From Oscillospiraceae bacterium (GTDB lineage: Bacteria; Bacillota; Clostridia; Oscillospirales; Ruminococcaceae): a DNA stretch of 11,893 bases. Location of the stretch: NCBI GenBank assembly GCA_014858325.1, contig RKCM01000096.1, positions 1 through 11,893 of the forward strand. The letters run 5' to 3'. The translations under genes were made by a program, and so were the position numbers. The notes under the pieces are model-generated. The model searched no databases, had not been told where the DNA came from, and saw nothing but the letters and a program-made list of their open reading frames with translations. This document shows, piece by piece, positions 1 through 6,435 of this stretch (within the stretch, counting starts at the first letter, position 1; the number at the start of each line of letters is the position of its first letter).

Positions 1-251
1 AATTATCAGTTGCTCGCAGCCTGAGTGCTGCGCGTTCCGCCCACTCTTGTGTCGTGTGGGGCCGGGGCGTCCTTTAGACACAGCACCTGAACGGACCTAA
101 GCTTTGCGGACCGGCAGGAACTCATGAAGCTACCAATGCGCTAGCCTGACGATCGGCGTGACGCGGCGGGAATGTTGTAGATCGCCTGCACCCGGAGACA
201 CCTACGCTGAACTCCTTTCGGACATGGGTTCGACTCCCATCGCCTCCACCA
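1..251 (+). ncRNA. ssrA: tmRNA (transfer-messenger RNA), 3' part
   Basis: This is the 3' portion of tmRNA, which rescues stalled ribosomes by adding a degradation tag. The window opens inside the tag reading frame: positions 1-24 read Asn-Tyr-Gln-Leu-Leu-Ala-Ala-stop, the hydrophobic Ala-Ala ending expected of ssrA tags. Downstream is a long structured, non-coding stretch consistent with the pseudoknots. The end is tRNA-like: a T arm with TTCGACTC in the loop flanked by TGGG/CCCA (about 226-240), an acceptor strand, and an encoded CCA at 249-251. The 5' half, with the Ala acceptor partner strand and the resume codon, lies outside the window. A strong terminator follows directly. The identification is firm; only the exact pseudoknot borders cannot be drawn here. 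Confidence 0.95.
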
Positions 252-252
252 C

Positions 253-290
253 AAGACCACTACACGAATTTCGTGCGGTGGTCTTTCTTT
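253..290 (+). terminator. Rho-independent terminator of tmRNA
   Basis: The stem AGACCAC (254-260) pairs with GTGGTCT (278-284). It is extended inward, after a small internal loop, by CACGA (263-267) pairing with TCGTG (271-275). A T-rich tail (284-290) follows. It begins two bases after the tmRNA CCA, so it ends that transcript and separates it from the two-component operon. Confidence 0.9.
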
Positions 291-319
291 TCTTATATTG
301 TTTTTGCCCGCACCTCAAA

Positions 320-350
320 TCTTAACCCCATCCTAAGATTTCCTAAGAAA
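320..350 (+). promoter_or_regulatory. Candidate response-regulator operator upstream of the two-component operon
   Basis: Three similar short motifs lie in phase: CTTAAC (321-326), CCTAAG (332-337) and CCTAAG (342-347). Their TAA cores are 11 and 10 bp apart, which is one helical turn and typical of OmpR/PhoB-class binding sites. The first two can also be read as an inverted repeat, TCTTA-N9-TAAGA (320-338). The same arrangement occurs at 2531-2549 upstream of the ABC exporter operon. The location, about 35-60 bp before the -10 box, fits activation. Binding by the regulator encoded at 431-1153 is inferred. Confidence 0.55.
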
Positions 351-376
351 TTCCCCTCTCGCTTTCCGGGGGAGAT

Positions 377-388
377 GCTGGTATACTT
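377..388 (+). promoter_or_regulatory. Extended -10 promoter of the two-component operon
   Basis: TGG-TATACT (379-387) matches an extended -10 element. The -35 region at 17-bp spacing (359-364) is poor, which is common for promoters that rely on an activator; the TAA repeats just upstream would supply it. Transcription would start near 394-396, leaving a leader of about 35 nt before the start codon. Confidence 0.6.
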
Positions 389-430
389 ACTCTGAGAACG
401 GATCGAGAGTATGACAAGCAGGAGGAAGCT

Positions 431-1153
431 ATGGCGGCACAGACGATATTGATCGCGGAGGACGACCCCGACATCCGGGACGGCGTGCGCATTTTACTGG
501 CAGGGGAGGGCTACCGCATTCTGGAAGCGGAAAACGGGCCCCGGGCGCTGGAGATCTTTACGCCGGAGGTGGACCTTGTGGTTCTGGACATTATGATGCC
601 CGGCATGAGCGGGCTGCGGGTGTGCGAGGAGCTGCGGAAGATCTCCACGGTCCCCATCCTGTTTTTGACGGCAAAATCACAGGAGTCGGATAAGCTTTTG
701 GGCCTGACGGCGGGGGGCGACGACTATCTGCCCAAGCCCTTTTCGTTTGCGGAGCTCAGCGCCCGGGTAAAGGCGCTGCTGCGGCGGTACTGCGTTTACC
801 GGGGAAAAGGGCAGGAAACCCAGCCGGAAAACCAGATGCTTGCCCGCCACGGGGTGCGTTTGGCGCTGGACTGCAACCGGGTATGGGTAGACGAACGGGA
901 GATCGACCTGACTGATACCGAATATAAGATTTTGCGGATGCTGATGCGCAACCCCGAGCGCATCTACTCGGTGGAAGCCATCTACGAGACGGTATGGGGC
1001 GAGCCGTATTACTACACTTCCAACGGGACGGTGATGGTGCATATCCGCAACCTGCGGATGAAGATTGAGGCCGACCCCCAGAGCCCCAAGCGGGTGTGCA
1101 CTGTGTGGGGCAAGGGGTATCGGTTCGTGAGCGAGGAGCAGAGCCATGAGTGA
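431..1153 (+). CDS. OmpR/PhoB-family response regulator
   Basis: This is a DNA-binding response regulator of 240 aa, the usual length for the family. The receiver domain covers about residues 5-118. It has the acidic pocket E10-D11-D12, phosphoacceptor D53 in VVLDIMMPG, switch residue T80 and the conserved K102 in PKPF. A winged-helix DNA-binding domain covers about 140-235, with the usual TDTEYKILRML and GTVMVHIRNLRMKIE helices and the closing GKGYRF hairpin. The start is supported by AGGAGG at 420-425, five bases before ATG. The histidine kinase gene overlaps its 3' end by 8 bp, so the two are translated together and are surely partners. Likely targets are its own promoter and the ABC exporter promoter near 2582, which share repeat motifs. 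The stimulus is unknown; the neighbouring MacAB-type exporter suggests an envelope or antimicrobial-peptide response. Confidence 0.95.
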   Translation: MAAQTILIAEDDPDIRDGVRILLAGEGYRILEAENGPRALEIFTPEVDLVVLDIMMPGMSGLRVCEELRKISTVPILFLTAKSQESDKLLGLTAGGDDYLPKPFSFAELSARVKALLRRYCVYRGKGQETQPENQMLARHGVRLALDCNRVWVDEREIDLTDTEYKILRMLMRNPERIYSVEAIYETVWGEPYYYTSNGTVMVHIRNLRMKIEADPQSPKRVCTVWGKGYRFVSEEQSHE

Positions 1154-2447
1154 ACGTCGGCACAGTCTCATTGCGCAGCTCATCCGGCGGCTGCTGGCGG
1201 CGGGCGTGGGCTGCGTCGTGCTGTATATTGTGCTCCAATCGGCAGCGCGGGCGGGGCTCCTTTATTATAGTCAGCACTCTGACATTCAGGAACGCTCCAT
1301 CGTGCGGGAGGTGGAGCGGCTTCAGCGATACGTCACGGCACAGCAGCTCTCCGCCAAGGACACCCGTGCCATCGATGAGTGGGTGGGGCAGCAGGGCTTT
1401 GTGCTGCTGAACGTCTACCGTGGGCAGCAGATGCTCTACTCCAACTTTGCGTTCAGCGTGGATGCAGGCCCCGACGAAGCGCAGAAGCCCCGTGAAAGCT
1501 GGCAGGTGCGCCACGCGGTGCAGTTTGCAGACGGCCCGGCGGAGGTGCAGCTGTTCTGCAATGTGGTGTTCAACTGGTGGATGATCCTCGGCAAGCTGCT
1601 CATCGTGTTCTGTGTGGGGGTGTTCTTGCTGGTGTTCTGGCAGGGGTGCCGCCGCATCGTCGATTACATCGTCCTGCTCAGCGAGGAGATCCAGGCCATG
1701 GAGGGCGGCGATCTCAACCACCCCATTACCATCCGGGGCGGCGACGAGCTGACCACGCTGGCGTCCTGCCTGGACTCCATGCGGGTGACGCTGCGCCAGC
1801 AGCAGCAGCAGGAGGCGGAAGCCTCCGCCAAGGTGCGGAACCTCATCACCGAGATGTCCCACGACCTGCGCACCCCGCTGACGACGCTGCTGCTGTATAC
1901 CGAGATCGTCCGGGGCGGGCGGTATCAGGGCCGGGAGCAGCTGCACGATTATCTGAGCAAGATCGACGCAAAGGCCCGGCAGATCAAGCAGCTTTCCGAT
2001 AACCTGTTCGAGTATGCCCTCGTCACCCGGGACACGGTGGTGGAGCTGGACCCGCCTGCCTGTTTTTCGCAGATCTTTGAGGAGCCGCTGGCCGAGCTGG
2101 TGGATACGCTGCAGCAGCGGGGTTTTGCCTGCGCGCTGGACCTTGGCGAGGAAGACCTGCTGCTGCGGGTCAAGGGGCAGTACATCCGGCGAATTTTGGA
2201 CAACATCTCCTCCAACATCCTCAAATATGCCGACCCGGCGCAGGATATCGAAGTGCGCTTCGTCCGGGAAGAGGGCCGGGCAGGCCTCCGCTTTGCCAAC
2301 GGCGTGGTGGAAAACCTCCATCCCGAGGAGAGCACCCGGGTGGGCCTGACCAGCATCGAGACCATGATGGAGAAGATGAACGCCGAAATGCGTGTCGAGC
2401 AGGGGGGCGGCCGGTTTGGCATCACCCTGCTGTTCCCTTTGGCATAA
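1146..2447 (+). CDS. Membrane sensor histidine kinase with HAMP domain
   Basis: This 433-aa kinase is the partner of the regulator it overlaps. The order is: TM1 (about 12-35), an extracytoplasmic sensor region of about 100 residues (36-140) with no recognised fold, TM2 (about 145-166), HAMP (about 167-218), a five-glutamine run (218-222), the dimerisation/phosphoacceptor helix with H239 in MSHDLRTPL, and a C-terminal ATPase domain. The N box is visible as D352-N353 to N357 (DNISSNILKYA). The usual Asp of the G1 box (DxGxG) is not found; the equivalent stretch reads LRFANGVV (381-388). A G2-like VGLTSIETMM (399-408) follows. Other Clostridia kinases show a similar pattern, so it is probably active. 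Export signals are the two TM segments; no separate signal peptide is needed. A terminator lies 10 bp after the stop. Confidence 0.93.
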   Translation: MSERRHSLIAQLIRRLLAAGVGCVVLYIVLQSAARAGLLYYSQHSDIQERSIVREVERLQRYVTAQQLSAKDTRAIDEWVGQQGFVLLNVYRGQQMLYSNFAFSVDAGPDEAQKPRESWQVRHAVQFADGPAEVQLFCNVVFNWWMILGKLLIVFCVGVFLLVFWQGCRRIVDYIVLLSEEIQAMEGGDLNHPITIRGGDELTTLASCLDSMRVTLRQQQQQEAEASAKVRNLITEMSHDLRTPLTTLLLYTEIVRGGRYQGREQLHDYLSKIDAKARQIKQLSDNLFEYALVTRDTVVELDPPACFSQIFEEPLAELVDTLQQRGFACALDLGEEDLLLRVKGQYIRRILDNISSNILKYADPAQDIEVRFVREEGRAGLRFANGVVENLHPEESTRVGLTSIETMMEKMNAEMRVEQGGGRFGITLLFPLA

Positions 2448-2457
2448 CGCGACCCCA

Positions 2458-2481
2458 AAGCGGCGGAAACGCCGCTTTTTT
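2458..2481 (+). terminator. Rho-independent terminator of the two-component operon
   Basis: This is a perfect 8-bp stem, AAGCGGCG (2458-2465) with CGCCGCTT (2470-2477), closed by a GAAA tetraloop and followed by six T (2476-2481). It separates the sensor operon from the exporter operon, so the exporter needs its own promoter. Confidence 0.92.
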
Positions 2482-2529
2482 GCTGCCCGGCAGGAGGAAC
2501 GGGGACCGAATTTCATAAACTCTTCACTC

Positions 2530-2574
2530 TTCTTAAGCCAAATTTAAGAAAATCCTCGGAGATTTCTGAAGAAA
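2530..2574 (+). promoter_or_regulatory. Candidate response-regulator operator upstream of the ABC exporter operon
   Basis: CTTAAG (2532-2537) and TTTAAG (2543-2548) are direct repeats separated by 5 bp, with an 11-bp period. They are also readable as the inverted repeat TCTTA-N9-TAAGA (2531-2549), with exactly the spacing seen at 320-338. A further block, GATTTCTGAAGAAA (2561-2574), matches GATTTCCTAAGAAA (337-350) at 12 of 14 positions and overlaps the expected -35 region. The direct repeat resembles the NTTAAG-N5-WTTAAG sites described for streptococcal CiaR. That resemblance is from memory, and no orthology is implied. Confidence 0.55.
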
Positions 2575-2578
2575 AACC

Positions 2579-2587
2579 TGCTATAAT
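2579..2587 (+). promoter_or_regulatory. Extended -10 promoter of the ABC exporter operon
   Basis: TGC-TATAAT (2579-2587) is a perfect extended -10. The -35 region at 17 bp is weak and lies inside the candidate operator. Transcription should begin near 2593-2595. An ATG at 2599 would therefore be only a few bases into the mRNA, which helps to reject it as the adaptor's start codon. Confidence 0.75.
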
Positions 2588-2643
2588 TTCGTTGTATCAT
2601 GCAGAGGGGCATTTTGGAAGCCCCATCCCCCCGAAAAAAGCCC

Positions 2644-2649
2644 AGGAGG
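2644..2649 (+). promoter_or_regulatory. Ribosome binding site that fixes the adaptor start
   Basis: AGGAGG at 2644-2649 lies 3 nt before ATG 2653 and 9 nt before ATG 2659, both in the same frame. No Shine-Dalgarno sequence precedes the more upstream in-frame ATG at 2599. Translation therefore begins at 2653 or 2659; spacing favours 2659 slightly. Confidence 0.8.
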
Positions 2650-2652
2650 CCA

Positions 2653-4380
2653 ATGTTTATGCTATTTGGAAAAAAGCCTGCGGAGGAACGCTCCCCGCAA
2701 GAACTGGAAATCGCGCTGCAGGAGGCGGAAATGCCGCAAAAGGGCCTGAAGCCCTTCCTGCGCAAAAATGGGAAGAAGCTGGTGGCCGTTCTGGTCGTAC
2801 TGGTCCTCCTCATCGCCCTCTTTGCCCCCAAGGGAAAGAAAAAGGCTGTGAGCGCGGAGACCCAGTACACCACCGTCAGCCCCGAAAACCGGGACATCAC
2901 CAACGTGTACAGCGCATCGGGCACCCTGAGCGCTGCCAACGCCTACACCGTCAAGCCACTGGTCAAGGGCGAGGTGCTCACCGCAGATTTTGAGGTGGGC
3001 GATACGGTGGAAAAGGGCGACGTGCTCTACACCATCGACAGCTCCGATGTCATCAGCGGGGTGGAAAAGGCCGCGCTGAACCTCAACCAGGCCCAGCGCA
3101 GCTACGACGATGCGGTGGACGCCCAGTACATCCGCACCGACATCGGCGGCACCGTGGCTTCCTTCAAGGTCCGGGTGGGCGACGTCGTCACCGCCGGGCA
3201 GGAGGTGGCCGCCATCCGGGACGACACCACCCTGCTGCTGTCTTTGGAGTTCCCCGCCGCCGACGCCGCCAACTTCACCGTGGGCCAAGGTGCCGAGGTG
3301 CTGCTGGACAGCACCTTTGAGGCCATCGGCGGCACCGTGCAGTCGGTTTCCGGCGCCGATACGCTCAGCAGCGGCAACCTGCTGGTGCGCACCGTGACCA
3401 TCGCCGTGAAAAACACCGGCAACCTCACCGCCGCCCAGGCCGCCACCGCCACCATCAACGGCGTCAGCGCCCTATCCTCCGCCCGGTTCAGCTACCAGCG
3501 GGAGCAGACCGTCACCGCCCAGCAGAACGGCACCGTCTCCGCCCTGTGCGTGAAAGAGGGGGCTCAGGTGAGCGCCGATACAGCCCTCATCCAGCTGTCC
3601 GGCGACAACCTGACCAAGCAGGTGCAGAACGCCTCCGACAGCCTGCGCAGCGCCGAGCTCTCGGTGGAGGATACCCAGAAGCAGGTGGACGATTACACCA
3701 TCACTGCCCCCATCTCCGGCACCATCATCTCCAAGGACGTCAAGGTGGGGGATACCGTGGGCACCAGTGCCTCCTCTGTGGAGACCATGTGCGTCATCTA
3801 CGACATGAGCTATCTGGAAATGACCCTGAACGTGGATGAGCTGGAGATCCTTTCCATCAAGGAGGGACAGGAGGCGACCATCACCGCCGACGCCATCCCG
3901 AACCAGACCTTCCGGGGCGTGGTGACCAGTGTTTCCAAATCCGGCACCACCACCGGCGGCACCACCACCTACCCCGTCACCATCCGCATCGACGAGATGG
4001 GAGACCTGCTGCCCGGCATGAACGCCACGGCAGAGATCGTGACGGAGAGCGCAGAGGATACCCTGTCGGTGCCCAACGAGGCCATCGTGCGGGGCAACTA
4101 TGTCCTTGTGACGAAGGATTCCCCCTCCGCAGCCAACGCCGATGACAGCATGACCGCCCCCGAGGGCTATGTTTACGTCAAGGTGACCACCGGCGTCAGC
4201 GATGACGACTACATCGCCGTGACCAGCGGCCTGCAGGCAGGGGATACCGTGGCCTACAACTCCGCCCTCAACGTCTCCGGCTCCTCCGGGGAGATGCAGT
4301 TCGTGGTGGACGGCGGCGATATGGGCGGTGCGCCCGCCGGAGGCGGCCCCGGCGGCGGAGGCCCGGGAGGTGGCTTCTGA
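2653..4380 (+). CDS. MacA/HlyD-like membrane-fusion adaptor of an ABC exporter
   Basis: This is a membrane-anchored extracytoplasmic adaptor that works with the MacB-type ATPase and permease encoded next. Counting from 2653 (575 aa): a charged cytoplasmic N-terminus (1-40), one TM helix (about 41-59), then two successive adaptor modules. The first has lipoyl half-motifs at about 98-130 and 161-190 and a barrel-like region (191-270). The second has lipoyl halves at about 283-316 and 348-382, a barrel (about 385-465) and a membrane-proximal domain (about 466-545). The hairpins between the halves are short (about 30 residues), as expected where there is no outer-membrane TolC. The tail (about 553-575) is almost all Gly with some Pro. 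The start at 2653/2659 is chosen over 2599 because of AGGAGG and the promoter position. It overlaps the next gene by one base (TGATG). The transported substrate is unknown; peptide or lipid-like toxins are the usual guess for this class. Confidence 0.9.
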   Translation: MFMLFGKKPAEERSPQELEIALQEAEMPQKGLKPFLRKNGKKLVAVLVVLVLLIALFAPKGKKKAVSAETQYTTVSPENRDITNVYSASGTLSAANAYTVKPLVKGEVLTADFEVGDTVEKGDVLYTIDSSDVISGVEKAALNLNQAQRSYDDAVDAQYIRTDIGGTVASFKVRVGDVVTAGQEVAAIRDDTTLLLSLEFPAADAANFTVGQGAEVLLDSTFEAIGGTVQSVSGADTLSSGNLLVRTVTIAVKNTGNLTAAQAATATINGVSALSSARFSYQREQTVTAQQNGTVSALCVKEGAQVSADTALIQLSGDNLTKQVQNASDSLRSAELSVEDTQKQVDDYTITAPISGTIISKDVKVGDTVGTSASSVETMCVIYDMSYLEMTLNVDELEILSIKEGQEATITADAIPNQTFRGVVTSVSKSGTTTGGTTTYPVTIRIDEMGDLLPGMNATAEIVTESAEDTLSVPNEAIVRGNYVLVTKDSPSAANADDSMTAPEGYVYVKVTTGVSDDDYIAVTSGLQAGDTVAYNSALNVSGSSGEMQFVVDGGDMGGAPAGGGPGGGGPGGGF

Positions 4381-5150
4381 TGAGCGCACTCATTGAGTTT
4401 GACAACGTCTGCAAATATTACAAAATGGGCGATACCACGGTAAAAGCCGCCGACCACATCAGCATGAGCATCCAGAAAGGCGAGTTTGTGGCCATCGTGG
4501 GCCAGTCCGGCTCGGGCAAATCCACCTGCATGAACATCATCGGCTGTCTGGATGTGCCCACAGCGGGCACTTACCGGCTCAACGGCCGGGACGTGGGCAG
4601 GATGAACCGGGATGAACTGGCAGCGATCCGCAACGAGATGCTGGGCTTCATCTTCCAGCAGTACAACCTGCTGCCCAAGCTGAGCTTGCTGGAAAATGTG
4701 GAAGTACCCCTCGTTTATGCGGGGGTCTCCCGCGGCGAGCGCCGCCGCCGGGCTACTGCCGCGTTGCAGCAGGTGGGGCTGGGCGATAAGCTCAAGAACA
4801 AGCCCAACCAGCTTTCCGGCGGCCAGCAGCAGCGCGTTTCCATCGCCCGGGCTCTGGCGGGCAAACCGGCGGTCATTCTGGCCGACGAGCCCACCGGCGC
4901 ACTGGACAGCCACACCGGCCGCGAGGTGCTGGGGATGCTGCAGCAGCTGCACCGGCAGGGGAACACCGTGGTGCTCATCACCCACGACAACTCCATCGCC
5001 GTGCAGGCCCAGCGCATCATCCGGCTGGAAGACGGCCGCGTCGTTTACGACGGCGACGCCCACGCCCCCGAGGCAGTGGTGCAGCCCAATCTCGTCATTC
5101 CTGAGCCAGTGAAAGAGCCGCAGGCGGCGGAACAGGAGGGCGGCGTATGA
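4380..5150 (+). CDS. MacB-type ABC transporter ATP-binding protein
   Basis: This is the nucleotide-binding subunit of a MacB/LolD-like ABC system, 256 aa. All motifs are intact: Walker A GQSGSGKST (41-49), Q-loop Q93 in IFQQYNLLP, signature LSGGQQQR (145-152), Walker B VILADEPTGALD with E170 (165-176), and H-loop H202 in LITHD. These motifs, including LADEPTGALD, are characteristic of the MacB/lipoprotein-export branch. A basic run RRRR (121-124) and a short C-terminal extension rich in Pro and Glu (about 228-256) are additional. The ATG shares its A with the stop of the adaptor, and the next gene begins inside its own stop (ATGA), so the three are coupled. It should drive conformational change in the permease rather than classical through-membrane transport. 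Confidence 0.96.
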   Translation: MSALIEFDNVCKYYKMGDTTVKAADHISMSIQKGEFVAIVGQSGSGKSTCMNIIGCLDVPTAGTYRLNGRDVGRMNRDELAAIRNEMLGFIFQQYNLLPKLSLLENVEVPLVYAGVSRGERRRRATAALQQVGLGDKLKNKPNQLSGGQQQRVSIARALAGKPAVILADEPTGALDSHTGREVLGMLQQLHRQGNTVVLITHDNSIAVQAQRIIRLEDGRVVYDGDAHAPEAVVQPNLVIPEPVKEPQAAEQEGGV

Positions 5151-6352
5151 TCTACGAGACCTTCCGGGAAGCCTTCCAAAACATCTGGGGCAACAAGTTC
5201 CGCACCTTCCTTACCATGCTGGGCATCATCATCGGCGTGATGGCCGTCATGGTCATCGTGGGCCTGGGCAACGGCATGACCACCAGCATTCAGGATGAGT
5301 TTGCCGATATGGGCACCAACACCCTCAGTGTGCAGATCATGGGCTACGGAGCCCGCTCGGTGAAGATCGACGATTTTTACGCCATCGTGGAGGCCCACCC
5401 CGATATCTTCAGCGCCGTGTCGCCCACGTCCAGCCTGAGCGGCAGCGTAAAGGTGGGCACCGAGACCGACGCCTACAGCAACACCTCCGTCAAGGGCGTC
5501 AGCGAGGCGTATCTGGATATGGCGGGCGATCGGCTGGCCACAGGCCGTGCACTGAACTACGTGGATATGGCCGATAACAAAAAGGTCTGTCTGGTGGGCG
5601 ATTACATCAGCCGGGTGGGCTACGGCGGCAATGCCGTCGGCCAGAGCATCAAGATCGGCAGCGAGAAGTACACCATCGTGGGCGTGTTGGAAGCCAAGAT
5701 CGACGACCCCTCCGATCAGGAGGGCAGCAGCGATGACTGCATTTTTGTGCCCTACACCACAGCCATGCGGGTCTCCAATGTCAGCACTGCCAGCTCCTAT
5801 GGCGTCTACGTTGCCAACGACGCCGACCTCGCGCTAGGCAAGGCCATCATTGAAAACGGCCTGCAGGAGCTGCTCCACTCCGACAGCGGCTACATGGTCG
5901 TCAGCCTGAGTGAGATGCTGGATATGATGACCTCCATGGTCAACATGGTGGTCACGGTGCTGACGGCCATTGCGGCCATCTCGCTGCTGGTGGGCGGCAT
6001 CGGCATCATGAACATCATGATGGTCTCCGTCACCGAGCGCACCCGCGAGATCGGCATCCGCAAGGCGCTGGGCGCCAAGGAGCGGGTGATCCTGGCCCTC
6101 TTTGTGGTGGAAGCCGGCGTCACCTCCGCCCTCGGCGGCATCATCGGCATCGGGCTGGGCTACCTCGTCTCGGCCATTGCCACCAGGGTGCTGGCGGTGC
6201 TCATCACGGATATGACCCTGACGGTCACCCCCACGCTGAGTTCCATCGCCGTGGCCTTCGGCATCTCGGTGGGCATCGGTGTGCTGTTCGGCTACCTGCC
6301 CGCCAAGCGGGCCGCCCGCCTCAACCCGATCGAAGCATTGCGATACGATTAA
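5147..6352 (+). CDS. MacB/FtsX-family ABC transporter permease
   Basis: This is the membrane subunit of the exporter, 401 aa. The topology is that of the MacB family without a fused ATPase: TM1 (about 20-42), a large extracytoplasmic MacB-PCD domain (about 45-262), then three TM helices (about 265-292, 314-346 and 365-384). The family signature is clear: GGIGIMNIMMVSVTERTREI at 283-302, then GIRKALGA, and near the C-terminus PAKRAARLNPIEALRY. It starts within the stop codon of the ATPase gene (4-bp ATGA overlap). With the adaptor and ATPase it forms a complete tripartite system for a single-membrane cell, comparable to YknXYZ of Bacillus. No terminator with a T-tract follows, so transcription may continue into the SLH gene. 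Confidence 0.95.
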   Translation: MIYETFREAFQNIWGNKFRTFLTMLGIIIGVMAVMVIVGLGNGMTTSIQDEFADMGTNTLSVQIMGYGARSVKIDDFYAIVEAHPDIFSAVSPTSSLSGSVKVGTETDAYSNTSVKGVSEAYLDMAGDRLATGRALNYVDMADNKKVCLVGDYISRVGYGGNAVGQSIKIGSEKYTIVGVLEAKIDDPSDQEGSSDDCIFVPYTTAMRVSNVSTASSYGVYVANDADLALGKAIIENGLQELLHSDSGYMVVSLSEMLDMMTSMVNMVVTVLTAIAAISLLVGGIGIMNIMMVSVTERTREIGIRKALGAKERVILALFVVEAGVTSALGGIIGIGLGYLVSAIATRVLAVLITDMTLTVTPTLSSIAVAFGISVGIGVLFGYLPAKRAARLNPIEALRYD

Positions 6353-6418
6353 AAACCTCTCAGCTGCGCCGTCGGCCGTAGGCCGAGCGGCTCGCAGCTC
6401 CCCTGATAGGGGAGCCAA
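6353..6418. repeat. Palindromic intergenic element with two overlapping hairpins
   Basis: The first hairpin pairs AGCTGCG (6362-6368) with CGCAGCT (6393-6399), and inside it TCGGCC (6372-6377) with GGCCGA (6381-6386). The second pairs GCTCCCCT (6397-6404) with AGGGGAGC (6408-6415). They share GCT (6397-6399), so both cannot form fully at once. No T-tract follows, so this is not a standard terminator. The layout CTCTCAG-variable hairpin-GCTCCCC-loop-GGGGAGCC resembles dispersed intergenic repeats I recall from Faecalibacterium-type genomes. Only one copy is in this window, so its repeat status is inferred. It could cap mRNA 3' ends or tune read-through to the SLH gene. Confidence 0.55.
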
Positions 6419-6435
6419 GTATTAAGGAGTGTACC

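Noticed and set aside
756..2516. Minus-strand open frame of 586 codons opposite the regulator and kinase genes
   Set aside because: It lies entirely antisense to two well-supported genes in GC-rich DNA, where opposite frames have few stops. Its translation is low-complexity (His/Leu/Gln/Arg-rich) and resembles no family.
3546..3839. Plus-strand alternative-frame ORFs inside the adaptor, ATPase and permease genes
   Set aside because: They are embedded in another frame of motif-supported genes and are rich in Arg/Pro/His, as expected of shifted GC-rich codons.
6352..6435. Rho-independent terminator after the permease
   Set aside because: The hairpins are strong, but no T-tract follows either one; the sequence after the second stem is CAAGTATT.
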